A stretch of DNA of 64,000 nucleotides from Cohnella abietis (lineage in GTDB: Bacteria; Bacillota; Bacilli; Paenibacillales; Paenibacillaceae): contig NZ_AP019400.1 in assembly GCF_004295585.1 (NCBI RefSeq), forward strand, positions 2,385,501 through 2,449,500, written 5' to 3'. How positions within the stretch are numbered: position 1 is the stretch's first letter; the number at the start of each line of letters is the position of its first letter. Position numbers and translations under genes: made by a program. Positions 1 through 8,353 of the stretch are shown piece by piece. The notes beneath the pieces are model-generated. The model saw only the letters and a list, made by a program, of their open reading frames with translations, was not told the origin of the DNA and did no database searches.

Positions 1-1
1 C

Positions 2-1339
2 AATCAGCAGGCATGGTACGCCAATAACGGGGATGGCACATACACGGTGGCGCTTGTTAACCTTGGTAGCTCTGCCGCGAACGTTACCGTGAACTGGAGT
101 GATATCGGCTTGAACGGCGCCGCGACTGTCCGCGATTTATGGACGCATACGGATCTGGGCACATTCAATACCGGATATACCTCGACCAGTCTGCCTTCGC
201 ATGCTTCTCGTCTGCTCAAAGTCAGGGCATCGGGCGGTTCGGTGACTGCGAACGACGATGATACAGGTATTAAATATACGGGCAGTTGGCAACGCAGCTA
301 CAACCGCGGCTTAGGCGACTATTTGGACGACGTTCATTTTACTCAGACGAATAATGACTACTTTGAATATAATTTTAACGGAACAGGCATCGAGCTCATT
401 ACGGAGAAGGACTCTTCGCAAGGCAACGTCGACATCTACGTTGATAACGTCTTTAAGCAAACGGTGAATACCTATAACGCGACCCGCCAGTCCCAACAGA
501 CCGTATACGCGATCAGCGGACTATCGAACGGCTCTCATAAGCTGAAAGCGGTGAAGAAATCGGGAACATACATGCTGCTGGACAAATTGCGTTTTAGCGT
601 GCCATCGGCGATTCTGGTCAACGATACGGACGGGGCAATTACTTATTCGGGGACGTGGATTTACAATGGCAGCTGCGGTTTTGGGGATTACCAGGACGAC
701 GTGCACTATACGCAGACAAACAATGATTACGCGGAGTATTCTTTTAACGGAACGGGCATCGAACTAGTAACGGAAAAGGATTCTTCGCAAGGAAATATCG
801 ATATTTACGTAGACAACGTCTTTAAGCAAACGGTCAATACGTACAACGCAACCCGGCAAGCTCAACAGACAGTATATCGGATCTCCGGACTATCGAGTGG
901 CAGTCATACGATCAAAGCCGTCAAGAAATCGGGAACGTACATGCTGATCGATCAATTCAAAGTACTCAGCAATAAAATCCAGATTAACGATACCGATCCC
1001 GGAATCATCCATTCCGGCGCGTGGTCGCTTAACAGCAATCGCGGATTTGGGGATTACAACAACGATGTGCACTTCACGCAGACGAATAACGACTATTTCC
1101 AATATACGTTCAATGGCACGGGCATCGAGCTCCTGACGGAAAAAGAAGCTGGGCAGGGGGACGTGGATATCTACGTGGACAACGTATTCAAAACGACGGT
1201 TAGCACGTACAACGCGACTCGTCTGATGAACCAAGTCGTCTATCAAATAACGGGTTTGACTCCGGGCAGCCATACGCTCAAAGCCGTGAAGAAAACGGGA
1301 ACTTATATGCTTCTGGATTCGCTTAGAGTAACACCATAA
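2..1339 (+). CDS. GH27-like alpha-galactosidase, 3' part, with three C-terminal modules (partial)
   Basis: The gene enters from outside the window, and the reading frame is open from base 2. The first ~75 residues match the C-terminal beta-sandwich of GH27 alpha-galactosidases (QAWYANNGDGTYTVALVN, then RDLWTHTDLG and LPSHASRLLKV). The catalytic (beta/alpha)8 barrel would be upstream and is not seen. Three ~115-residue repeats follow (DNA about 250-586, 617-957, 983-1336). Each carries the pattern GDY-x2-DVHxTQTNNDY, FNGTGIEL, a DIYVDNVFK strand and an ending KSGTYML(L/I)D. They look like secreted beta-sandwich carbohydrate-binding modules, but I cannot assign a CBM family. Family knowledge: GH27 removes terminal alpha-galactose from oligo- or polysaccharides. 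Location is presumably extracellular (inference, since the signal peptide is outside). The gene ends at a hairpin just before the next gene. Confidence 0.8.
   Translation, partial: NQQAWYANNGDGTYTVALVNLGSSAANVTVNWSDIGLNGAATVRDLWTHTDLGTFNTGYTSTSLPSHASRLLKVRASGGSVTANDDDTGIKYTGSWQRSYNRGLGDYLDDVHFTQTNNDYFEYNFNGTGIELITEKDSSQGNVDIYVDNVFKQTVNTYNATRQSQQTVYAISGLSNGSHKLKAVKKSGTYMLLDKLRFSVPSAILVNDTDGAITYSGTWIYNGSCGFGDYQDDVHYTQTNNDYAEYSFNGTGIELVTEKDSSQGNIDIYVDNVFKQTVNTYNATRQAQQTVYRISGLSSGSHTIKAVKKSGTYMLIDQFKVLSNKIQINDTDPGIIHSGAWSLNSNRGFGDYNNDVHFTQTNNDYFQYTFNGTGIELLTEKEAGQGDVDIYVDNVFKTTVSTYNATRLMNQVVYQITGLTPGSHTLKAVKKTGTYMLLDSLRVTP
250..1336 (+). repeat. three tandem in-frame copies of a ~366-bp module
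   Basis: Copies start near 250, 617 and 983 and code for the three C-terminal modules of the first gene. They are similar but diverged at the DNA level, so the duplication is old and under protein-level selection. Confidence 0.85.
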
Positions 1340-1347
1340 TTGAAGAC

Positions 1348-1384
1348 GCAGGCTCTCCACACCATTGGAGGGCCTGCCATTTTG
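1348..1384 (+). terminator. rho-independent terminator-like hairpin
   Basis: An 11-bp GC-rich stem (GCAGGCTCTCC, pairing with GGAGGGCCTGC at 1367-1377, one G-T pair) is followed by a short T run. It closes the first gene and lies directly before the ribosome binding site of the next, so it may attenuate rather than fully stop transcription. Confidence 0.6.
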
Positions 1385-1394
1385 GAGGCTATGC

Positions 1395-3740
1395 ATGAAC
1401 ATCATAGATCGGCTAAGAAAGCATAATTTGCGCTACGACCGTCCGGCTGCTACCTTTTTCGAAGGGGCATTGCTCGGGAACGGCGGCTTAGGCGCCGTCG
1501 TCACGACAAGACCGGACGCGATCGTCATTCATTTCGGACATAACGACGTCTGGGACATCCGGATCGCCGAAAATCATAAGGACGATATCGGTACGTTCGA
1601 AGAAGTATTCGAGAGGTTAAAAGCGATTCCGTCCCATTACGCCTCTCTTGATGAAGACGACTGGTACCGCGAGTACGTGAAGATGGCTTCGGAAAACTAC
1701 GCTTTTCCTTATCCGAGACCGATGCCTTGCGGCACGTTGCTTCTCGGTTTTGATCAACGGACGACAGAGGTGCTCGGTCACGAGCTTCATCTTGAAAATG
1801 GACTGTGTGAGGTTCACTTGCTGACGGAGGGCGTACGTTCGATACTCCAGGTTTTCGTAGATCAGAAATCGGATCGGTTGTGGGTCGCGATGAAGGACGA
1901 GCCTGGCGTTAAGGGGCTCGCTTCGACTCCGATTGAACGGATCAAGCTGATTCCCGACCCGGAGACACCGAAGGATCTGCCGACTTATTCTGCCATCGTG
2001 GACGAGGCGAACAGAAAATTGGCTTTTCGTCAGCCGCTCCCCTATGCCGTTAACGGAATCGAGGGAGATGCCGAGGACCGTACGTTCCGGTTGTTGGCGA
2101 AGGTGTCAGGGGCGGATTCATTGCAACGCGGAACGGGGGATACGGAAGCGTCGCTGTCGTTGAATGCAGGGTGGGTCATCTGCGCGGTGCTCGAGCATGG
2201 ACTTTCTTCGAACGTTCCGTCGGTCGAAGAAGACCTGGAACCGCTCGAGAAACGATCGGATGGGAAGTCATTCCCGTTCAAAGATGCGCTTACGGAATCG
2301 GGATCGGTGTGGCAAGAGTATTGGTCCCGCTCGGGGGTTGCACTAGCCGACGAAACGCTCGAAGCCGTCTGGTATCGTAATCTCTATTTCTTTAACTGTT
2401 CGGTGAAGCCGGACGCTTCTTGCCCCGGCATATTCGCGAATTGGAGCTATGGGAAGATCGGCGCGGAATGGCACGGGGATTACCATATGAATTACAATAC
2501 GCAGCAGCCGTTCTGGGTCGCTTTCTCCAGCAACCATGCTGACAAGCATCTGGCGTACGCGAACATGGTCGATCACGTTCTTCCGGTCAGTCGCAAGTGG
2601 GCGCGCGAGTACTACGGTATGCGGGGCGCGTATTTCCCACATTCCGCTTTTCCTGTGCGGATGACGATGATGCCTTATCCGGTCCCGCATTGGGGGTGGG
2701 AAATTTGCGAGACACCATGGACGGTGCAGAGCTTGTGGTGGCACTATCTCTATACGATGGATAAGACTTTTCTGGCGGATCGCGCGTTCGGCCCGATGAA
2801 GGACGCGGTATTGTTTATGGTCGATTATATGAAACGTCCGGACGCAATTGGCGAACAGTGGGGAGACGGTCTATACCATATTTTCCCCACCGTCGTGCCT
2901 GAGCTGTATGAGTTGACGCCCGGCTTCCGCAAAAATAGAGATTGTATCGTTGATTTGACGTTGACGAAGTTTCTGTTTCGCGCTTTCGCACAAGCTTGTG
3001 AAACACTGGGCAAGGAAACGGAGGAAGCTGCACTGCTCGCGGAGACTTCGGAAGTGCTGAGCCGGTTTCCGGCTTATCCGACAGCGCAATCCGGGCGGGG
3101 GACGGTGTTTGTTTCCGTCGCGGGAGAGGATCCAGAAGTTGTCTACAACGTGCCGAATGGCATCTCGACGGTGTTCCCGGGCGAAGACCACGGCTTGCAT
3201 TCCCCGGCAGAAGAATACGCGATCGCTGTTCAGTCCTACCGCAATCACCGGAACGAAGGTGGCAACGACCTCGTGTTCTATCCTATGGCCGGAGCCCGGC
3301 TTGGTCAGCTTGATTTGGAGCGGTTCAAAAGACAAATCGCTTATTGCATGCTTCCGAATGGCACCTGCACCGATAAACTGCTGCAGTCTGGCGGGCGATA
3401 CTCAGATACGACCCCGTTCGACTACATGGCTCCGATGGGCATCTGGTTCGAGAATTTCGCGCTTCCGGCCGTCATTAACGAATGCTTGATGCAGAGCTAT
3501 ACGGGTGTGATCCGGTTGTTTCCGAACTGGCCAGAAGATAAACCAGCTGAGTTCTTCACTTTGCGTGCCGTTGGTGGCTTCCTTGTTAGCGCTGCAGTGG
3601 ACGAAGGCGAAGTAAGCTGGATCGAAATCGTTAGCGAGGCTGGTTCTAAGCTTCGATTGCACGATCCGTGGAATGAAGGTCGAATGCTGGAACGCGATAC
3701 GACGGTAGGAGAAAAGATTAGGCTGGTGAAGCAAGCGTGA
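1395..3740 (+). CDS. GH95-like glycoside hydrolase
   Basis: About 781 residues with no signal peptide, so probably cytoplasmic. The N-terminal beta domain opens with LLGNGGLGAVV, typical of GH95-like enzymes. The (alpha/alpha)6 core has GDYHMNYNTQQPFW, whose N366-x-N368 corresponds to the paired Asn residues of GH95 alpha-L-fucosidases. VVPE at E503 fits the general acid. The stretch DLTLTKFLFRAF matches the GH95 helix after it. Family members cut alpha-1,2-L-fucosyl or alpha-L-galactosyl linkages; the true substrate is not fixed by sequence. The start is ATG 1395, behind GGAGG at 1384-1388, and not an upstream TTG inside the hairpin. The SGNH esterase follows 14 bases later, so the two are probably one operon acting on imported oligosaccharides. 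Confidence 0.78.
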   Translation: MNIIDRLRKHNLRYDRPAATFFEGALLGNGGLGAVVTTRPDAIVIHFGHNDVWDIRIAENHKDDIGTFEEVFERLKAIPSHYASLDEDDWYREYVKMASENYAFPYPRPMPCGTLLLGFDQRTTEVLGHELHLENGLCEVHLLTEGVRSILQVFVDQKSDRLWVAMKDEPGVKGLASTPIERIKLIPDPETPKDLPTYSAIVDEANRKLAFRQPLPYAVNGIEGDAEDRTFRLLAKVSGADSLQRGTGDTEASLSLNAGWVICAVLEHGLSSNVPSVEEDLEPLEKRSDGKSFPFKDALTESGSVWQEYWSRSGVALADETLEAVWYRNLYFFNCSVKPDASCPGIFANWSYGKIGAEWHGDYHMNYNTQQPFWVAFSSNHADKHLAYANMVDHVLPVSRKWAREYYGMRGAYFPHSAFPVRMTMMPYPVPHWGWEICETPWTVQSLWWHYLYTMDKTFLADRAFGPMKDAVLFMVDYMKRPDAIGEQWGDGLYHIFPTVVPELYELTPGFRKNRDCIVDLTLTKFLFRAFAQACETLGKETEEAALLAETSEVLSRFPAYPTAQSGRGTVFVSVAGEDPEVVYNVPNGISTVFPGEDHGLHSPAEEYAIAVQSYRNHRNEGGNDLVFYPMAGARLGQLDLERFKRQIAYCMLPNGTCTDKLLQSGGRYSDTTPFDYMAPMGIWFENFALPAVINECLMQSYTGVIRLFPNWPEDKPAEFFTLRAVGGFLVSAAVDEGEVSWIEIVSEAGSKLRLHDPWNEGRMLERDTTVGEKIRLVKQA

Positions 3741-3754
3741 GAGGAGGACATAAC

Positions 3755-4882
3755 GTGTTTCATAATCGTGAAGGACTGCCCCGATTAAGGGAGAAGCTGC
3801 AAAGCAAGGAACCTGCTATCGTCGCTTTTCTGGGAGGGTCGATCACGGAAGGCTACGGTGCCTCCGAGCCAGATAAGACGAGCTGGCGGGCATTGACGGA
3901 AACGTATTTCACGTCGGAGTATCCGGAAGTTCGGTGGACATTCGTCAACGCGGGGGTCGGTGGGACGAATTCCTCCTTAGGCGCTCATCGGCTGCGGTCG
4001 CATACTCCATTGGAAGAGGGGATCGACTTGCTGCTCGTCGAATTCGCGGTCAACGACAGTCAGCATCGCGCTCGCTCGGAGGAAGGGAGAGCAGAGACGA
4101 TCCGCGGTATGGAGGGGATTTTAAGGCAATGCCGGACATTATCTCCATCTGCGGATATCGCATTCCTCTATTCGGCGAACGAGGACAATCTTGCGGAAGC
4201 CGAACCGTTTTTCATTGCGGTCCACGAAGAAGTTGCTGAGCATTACGGAATTCCTTCCGTATCGTTCATGAGGCATGCTCGGGATTGGCTCGACGCGGGC
4301 AAAGGAAAGTGGGAGGAGTTCGCTCCGGACGGCGTACATCCCAGCGATGCGGGCTATGCTTTGTATGCGGAGGCGTTGCGTGGGTTTCTAGAGCATGCGT
4401 TAGGTGGTTCCGAGGAAACCGGGCGACGGGTGGGCAGCCGAGAGCTTGTTCTTCCTGCTCCGCTAAGGGAGGACAATTACGAATTAGCCGACATGTTGAA
4501 AGCGACTAGTTTGTACGACGTACAAAGTATGAGTTGGAGCGATAGGCCCGAACCTCTCGTGAATTGGCGATACGACGCCAAGCACCTTGCTTCCGAGGAA
4601 GCCGGAGCGGAGTTCAGTTTCGAGGTTTATGGGCGAGGTGCGGGACTGCTTCTGTTGTGCGGACTGGATACGGGAATATTCGAATTCTCCGTCAATGGGG
4701 AGGAATATCGAGAATATAACCCGTTCGACGAGTGGTGCCTGCTCTTCAATCGTCCTGTAATGGCTTTGCTCGCTTCGCGAGAGCAGGAGGTGACGTTGCG
4801 GATTCAAGTCAGGAACACGACGCGCAAGGACGAAAGAAGCATCGGCAATAAGCTGCGGGTACTAAGAATACTACGCCATTAG
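3755..4882 (+). CDS. SGNH/GDSL-family hydrolase, putative carbohydrate esterase
   Basis: About 375 residues. All SGNH blocks are visible: GGSITEG (nucleophile S29), GGTNSS (Gly block), VNDS (Asn block) and DGVHPS (D192, H195). A second beta-rich domain of ~130 residues follows the catalytic part. No signal peptide is seen, so it is likely cytoplasmic. GTG 3755 is preferred because GAGGAGG lies at 3741-3747 with 7-base spacing; a GTG at 3737 would sit upstream of that site. Family knowledge: such enzymes remove acetyl or similar esters from sugars. Next to a GH95-like hydrolase it probably deacetylates side-chain oligosaccharides (inference). Confidence 0.8.
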   Translation: MFHNREGLPRLREKLQSKEPAIVAFLGGSITEGYGASEPDKTSWRALTETYFTSEYPEVRWTFVNAGVGGTNSSLGAHRLRSHTPLEEGIDLLLVEFAVNDSQHRARSEEGRAETIRGMEGILRQCRTLSPSADIAFLYSANEDNLAEAEPFFIAVHEEVAEHYGIPSVSFMRHARDWLDAGKGKWEEFAPDGVHPSDAGYALYAEALRGFLEHALGGSEETGRRVGSRELVLPAPLREDNYELADMLKATSLYDVQSMSWSDRPEPLVNWRYDAKHLASEEAGAEFSFEVYGRGAGLLLLCGLDTGIFEFSVNGEEYREYNPFDEWCLLFNRPVMALLASREQEVTLRIQVRNTTRKDERSIGNKLRVLRILRH

Positions 4883-4925
4883 GGTGACATTATCACAGCA
4901 CAATAACAATTAGCCAATATTTACA

Positions 4926-4955
4926 TTGACTTCACAAGTGCCAAGGTGTTATGAT
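4926..4955 (+). promoter_or_regulatory. sigma-A-type promoter of tRNA-Leu
   Basis: TTGACT (4926-4931) and TATGAT (4950-4955) with an 18-base spacer, 45 bases before the tRNA. Confidence 0.6.
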
Positions 4956-4999
4956 GTACTTCGTTGTTGCGTTGATTTTCTTGATGCGATACACGATAT

Positions 5000-5086
5000 G
5001 CGGCCATGGCGGAATTGGCAGACGCGCTAGATTCAGGTTCTAGTGTCAGCAATGACGTGGAGGTTCGAGTCCTCTTGGCCGCACCA
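5000..5086 (+). tRNA. tRNA-Leu, anticodon CAG
   Basis: 87 bases with encoded CCA. The acceptor stem is GCGGCCA with TGGCCGC, the anticodon loop is TTCAGGT within a CTAGA/TCTAG stem, there is a long class II variable arm, and the T loop is GGTTCGAGTCC. The anticodon CAG reads CUG. The integrase remnant ~145 bases downstream suggests that its 3' end served as an integration site. Confidence 0.95.
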
Positions 5087-5100
5087 TAAATTAAACTCAG

Positions 5101-5134
5101 GAAGCCTACTCCGGTATGGCTTCTTTTCTTTTTG
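5101..5134 (+). terminator. terminator after tRNA-Leu
   Basis: GAAGCC (5101-5106) pairs with GGCTTC (5118-5123), followed by a T-rich tail. Confidence 0.7.
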
Positions 5135-5230
5135 TCTGTATGGTGGGATACTGTAATGGGAGGCATGAAATCAGCGTTGTTGACGGATTGTTGACGGAAT
5201 TTTTTTCTTCGATTTCTTAGAGGGATCAAA

Positions 5231-5407
5231 TTAATTAAATTTGCTCGCGAGCTCCCGGCTTACTTTCTTTGTAACGTGTACATAGATATCATCGGTGGTT
5301 TGTTTCTGCTTATGTCCTAAGCGTTCCTGTTTTGCTTTCATTGAAGCGCCGGCTTCTATGAAGAGTGTGGCGCTGCTGTGACGTAGATCGTGCAGCCTTC
5401 GTCTTCG
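5231..5407 (-). pseudogene. tyrosine recombinase (integrase) C-terminal remnant
   Basis: Reading the minus strand from 5407 to a TAA at 5231-5233 gives 58 residues with the C-terminal signature of phage/ICE integrases: LHDLRHSSATLF (the H-x-x-R box), then RLGHKQ (the conserved His) and DIYVHV (the catalytic Tyr), ending VSRELASKFN. A TAG stop at 5408-5410 interrupts it, and the N-terminal two thirds, including the first catalytic Arg, are absent. It cannot be active. Its position right behind the 3' end of a tRNA gene is classic for an integrative element that has since decayed. The AT-rich cargo to its right may be what is left of that element. Confidence 0.8.
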
Positions 5408-5565
5408 CTATCTGCCGTATGATCATTCTCTCCGGGAGCTTTAGCTTCCGGTATTTTCCTTTTTAATCTTTAAGTATAATGTCTAAAAATGTAAAATATC
5501 AGTCTTATAATTCCTTATTTTTCCTCGTATGATTGGAACATTACATACGAGGAGGAAAAAAGCTA
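5408..5565. other. short intergenic stretch before the kelch gene
   Basis: AT-rich. I see no gene beyond the integrase stub. A ribosome binding site for the next gene lies at 5549-5555. Confidence 0.5.
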
Positions 5566-6783
5566 ATGAAAAAAATGTTAACCCTGTCCTTAGTAACAAT
5601 GTTTTTCCTTTCAATGATTTCCCTTAATCCGGCTTTCGCTGGTAATCGGGTCTGGGAGTATTCAGATGAGATGCCAAGCCCGCTGGTCGGATTTGGTATG
5701 GTGAATGTGAATGGGGATATATATTTTTTTGGGGGTCAGACTACCACAACTGTAACGAATAAAGTAGAAGTCTATAATCCAACTTCAAATACACGGATAG
5801 CAAAATCCAACATGCCGACTGCAAGAGCCGGGTTTTCAACTGTCACTCTAAATAATAAAATATATACGTTTGGTGGATTTTCGGGAAATGCAGCTACATA
5901 TGATGGTGGGCCGTTAAACACTGTAGAAGTGTATGATCTTGCAACTGATACATGGGCTAGTAAGGCAACAATGCCATCTGCTCGTGGTTGGGCAACTGCA
6001 GCCGTATATAATGGGAAAATTTATGTGTTCGGAGGGCTGGTAAGTAAGTCTGAAGAAGCCTCGAATACGGTTTTTGTTTATGATCCAACCACTGATACAT
6101 GGGCAAACAAAGCGAATATGCCAGTAATTCAATATGCTCCTTCCAGTGTTGTAGTAAATAATAAGATATATATTGTAGGGGGGAGTACTGGGGCGTCACG
6201 CGTACAAAATACATTGTGGGAATATACTCCTGAAAACGATACCTGGATTAAAAAAGCGGGTATGGCTACTGCAAGATGTGCTGTCGCTGCTGTTTACTGG
6301 GATGGAGTTATATATGCCATAGGAGGAGCTACTTCTTCGAGCGGCACTAATGTAGTAGAAATGTATGATATCTCTAGTGATACATGGAAGTCTGCTCCGA
6401 GTATGAATGATTCAAGATGGGGGCATGCTTCAACTGTTATTGGAGGGAAACTATCTGTATTCGGTGGAGGTACCCAGTTTAATGCGATTAGTAAATCAGT
6501 AGAAATACTTACTATAGAAGACCCCTCTACACCAATCTACGACGGTAGGGCCCTCCTAACGATCTACATCTCCGGTGGCCAGATCAAGGAATATGACCTG
6601 TCTGCAGCTGAGCTTAATGCCTTCATTACTTGGTACGATACCAAAGATGCCGGTACGGGTCCAGCTAAGTACAAGTTCATTAAGACATGGAACAAAGGAC
6701 CATTTAAGGCTCGTACTGAATATGTGATTTTTGATAAAATCTTAACTTTCGATGTGGATGAATATGATGCAGTAAATCCATAA
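5566..6783 (+). CDS. secreted kelch-repeat protein with conserved C-terminal tail domain
   Basis: About 405 residues. A signal peptide (MKKMLTLSLVTMFF..., cut after AFA) is followed by six kelch blades, recognised by repeated GG doublets (YFFGG, YTFGG, YVFGG, YIVGG, YAIGG, SVFGG) followed by VE(V/M)Y(D/N) and DTW. This makes a six-bladed propeller, usually a binding scaffold. From RALLTIYISGG to the end (~76 residues) is a separate domain that recurs almost unchanged in the broken Fn3 gene at 12.0-12.26 kb. ATG 5566 is chosen because GAGGAGG lies at 5549-5555. A UUCG terminator follows. Function unknown; extracellular binding is inferred. Confidence 0.82.
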   Translation: MKKMLTLSLVTMFFLSMISLNPAFAGNRVWEYSDEMPSPLVGFGMVNVNGDIYFFGGQTTTTVTNKVEVYNPTSNTRIAKSNMPTARAGFSTVTLNNKIYTFGGFSGNAATYDGGPLNTVEVYDLATDTWASKATMPSARGWATAAVYNGKIYVFGGLVSKSEEASNTVFVYDPTTDTWANKANMPVIQYAPSSVVVNNKIYIVGGSTGASRVQNTLWEYTPENDTWIKKAGMATARCAVAAVYWDGVIYAIGGATSSSGTNVVEMYDISSDTWKSAPSMNDSRWGHASTVIGGKLSVFGGGTQFNAISKSVEILTIEDPSTPIYDGRALLTIYISGGQIKEYDLSAAELNAFITWYDTKDAGTGPAKYKFIKTWNKGPFKARTEYVIFDKILTFDVDEYDAVNP

Positions 6784-6793
6784 CATTGCATGG

Positions 6794-6822
6794 CCCGTTG
6801 GCTTCGGCTGGCGGTTTTTTTT
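6794..6822 (+). terminator. UUCG-loop terminator of kelch gene
   Basis: An 8-bp stem with a TTCG loop and eight Ts. It is closely similar to those at 12272 and 13066, which lie behind the other copies of the same gene end. Confidence 0.85.
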
Positions 6823-6829
6823 ATTTATC

Positions 6830-6858
6830 TTGTAATAGAACATGTGTTCGTATATAAT
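6830..6858 (+). promoter_or_regulatory. sigma-A promoter with LexA (SOS) box in the spacer
   Basis: TTGTAA (6830-6835), 17-base spacer, TATAAT (6853-6858). Inside the spacer is GAACATGTGTTC (6838-6849), a perfect GAAC-N4-GTTC dyad. With its flanks it agrees with the Gram-positive LexA consensus CGAACRNRYGTTYG at all but the first base. It would drive the small ORF, the ATPase and the DUF4325 gene, which share no terminator until 8354. Confidence 0.7.
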
Positions 6859-6976
6859 GAGCAAACACACATTCCGTTAGATGAAAAATATGATGCTGAG
6901 AAGGTGAAGCTAAGTTTGCGGTGAGACTTACATTGAGCATGGAAGGGTAATATAAATTAATTTAAAGGAAAATAAC

Positions 6977-7087
6977 ATGAAGGGAGATAAGCAGGGATAT
7001 CGAATAAATACGAGCTTAATGGGACAAACAAATAAAAAGAACATCCGTTCCGAAGAACGTGAGTTCCAATTGCCAAGCATTCCATAA
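6977..7087 (+). CDS. small ORF, 36 residues, in the putative SOS operon
   Basis: ATG 6977 lies 7 bases behind AAGGA, and the frame ends at TAA 7085-7087. The peptide is polar and basic (starts MKGDKQGYRINTSLM, ends FQLPSIP). No family recognised. Two GAAC-N4-GTTC dyads sit inside it, so the apparent ORF could be a by-product of a regulatory region. Its good ribosome binding site is the main support. Confidence 0.35.
   Translation: MKGDKQGYRINTSLMGQTNKKNIRSEEREFQLPSIP
7039..7066. promoter_or_regulatory. two tandem GAAC-N4-GTTC dyads
   Basis: GAACATCCGTTC (7039-7050) and GAACGTGAGTTC (7055-7066), centres 16 bp apart. The core is that of Gram-positive LexA boxes, but the inner bases fit the full consensus less well than the box at 6838. 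Position about 80-110 bases before the ATPase start suggests a secondary operator or roadblock. Confidence 0.5.
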
Positions 7088-7146
7088 TCAGGGAAGATAG
7101 GAATATATTTTGTATACAACAACTGATTATTGGAAGGTGTAAAAAA

Positions 7147-8034
7147 TTGAAAGTCTTTCTACCTGATCAATTTAATAGAGATACCATGTATTCCTTCATT
7201 GATGAAGTTTTAAATGAAGACGCATTACCAAAATCAACAGAGTTTGACTTTGACTTTACAAGACTAAATTTTATTCGTCCGGTTGGAGTGACAGTCCTTA
7301 GTAATTTAATTGGAAGACTTCAAAAACACGGTTCAAAAGTTACGATTACTTATCGTGTCCCGGATAGAAGAAAAAAATTCTGTCCCATTGCATTTCTAGA
7401 TGATTCAATGTTCTTCAAGCACTACTTAGGCTCAACGCTAGATGATACCGCTTCTCTCAGGCCAACAACAAGACCTTTAGCTAATGTTACCTATGATAGA
7501 AGCTATGCTTATTTAGAGGAATCGATGTCTTGGTTGGCGGGTAAACTAAGTTTAACTAAGGAGTCTTTAGGTGATATCAAGACTTGTTTGAAAGAAGTTT
7601 TTAACAACATCAAGGACCACTCTTCAGAGAATATTGGCAATATTTTTATCCAACAGTACCCAAGTGAAAATACTGTAATGGTCGCCATCTCGGATTTCGG
7701 TGTAGGGATTCCGCGTGCAGTCCAAAATAGCCATGCAGGGGTAGATGATGCAATGGCACTTCAAATGGCTGTAAAAGAGGGTTTTACAACGAAATCTACA
7801 CCTCGTAATAGAGGGGCAGGACTTGATTTTCTTTTGCACAATGTGGTTAAAAATAACAAAGGATGTGTTTACATCCATTCTAATCATGGTATACTGAGGG
7901 CAATTCATCAAAATGATGGTGCAGTGATCACAACCAAAAAAACAAGTGGGTTTTATCCCGGCACATTATTGGAGATTGAATTTAGAACTGATACCATCGA
8001 GTATATTGAGGAGGAATTCGCGTGGGACGACTAA
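7147..8034 (+). CDS. STAS-like/GHKL ATPase (HATPase_c) protein
   Basis: About 295 residues, soluble. The N-terminal ~100 residues contain FDFDFTRLNFIRPVGVTVLSNLIG, resembling STAS-like sheets of anti-anti-sigma proteins. The C-terminal half is a GHKL ATP-binding fold: the N box KEVFNNIKDHS, the G1 box SDFGVGIP, and GAGLDFLLHNVVK as the later Gly-rich box. No His phosphoacceptor or membrane segment is present, so it is not an ordinary sensor kinase. Start TTG 7147 has GGAAGGTG at 7132-7139. It overlaps the next gene by 13 bases, implying coupled translation and a working pair, perhaps a partner-switch. The promoter carries LexA-type boxes. Confidence 0.7.
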   Translation: MKVFLPDQFNRDTMYSFIDEVLNEDALPKSTEFDFDFTRLNFIRPVGVTVLSNLIGRLQKHGSKVTITYRVPDRRKKFCPIAFLDDSMFFKHYLGSTLDDTASLRPTTRPLANVTYDRSYAYLEESMSWLAGKLSLTKESLGDIKTCLKEVFNNIKDHSSENIGNIFIQQYPSENTVMVAISDFGVGIPRAVQNSHAGVDDAMALQMAVKEGFTTKSTPRNRGAGLDFLLHNVVKNNKGCVYIHSNHGILRAIHQNDGAVITTKKTSGFYPGTLLEIEFRTDTIEYIEEEFAWDD

Positions 8035-8330
8035 TCAAAATCATTGATCACGTCAGCCAATGTTACTCAAATGCAGATGGGGAAATTATACAGATACTCT
8101 TGAGGGAAAGATTGAGGAGCGGACTTAAAACTTCACTTTCTTTTGCTGGTATAGACGGAGCATCATCTTCATTTATAAACTCAGCTTTAATTGAGCTGTT
8201 GGATGAGTTCAGTTTTGATTTTATAAAATCTCATTTATCATTTACAGACACAACAAAGACAATTAATGAAACTATTAAGAAACGCTTTTCCTTTGAGGTA
8301 AATGAAAGAAAAAAGCTCATTAGCGTTTGA
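8022..8330 (+). CDS. DUF4325-like (STAS-like) small protein
   Basis: 102 residues from GTG 8022, behind GAGGAGG. The middle shows LSFAGIDGASSSFINSALIELLDEF, the signature region of the STAS-like DUF4325 family. It overlaps the ATPase gene and is very probably its partner. The family is often seen beside GHKL ATPases; its biochemical role is not established to my knowledge. Confidence 0.65.
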   Translation: MGRLIKIIDHVSQCYSNADGEIIQILLRERLRSGLKTSLSFAGIDGASSSFINSALIELLDEFSFDFIKSHLSFTDTTKTINETIKKRFSFEVNERKKLISV

Positions 8331-8353
8331 GTGACTTTGTTTACCTAAGATAA

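Noticed and set aside
2171..2380. Several short plus- and minus-strand open frames inside the GH95-like gene
   Set aside because: Shadows in GC-rich coding DNA without start signals.
5231..5407. Functional site-specific recombinase
   Set aside because: Only the last 58 codons remain and a stop lies directly upstream; the first catalytic Arg is missing.
7147..8034. Two-component sensor kinase
   Set aside because: There is a GHKL ATP-binding fold but no DHp helix with a phospho-His, no membrane segment and no receiver protein partner.
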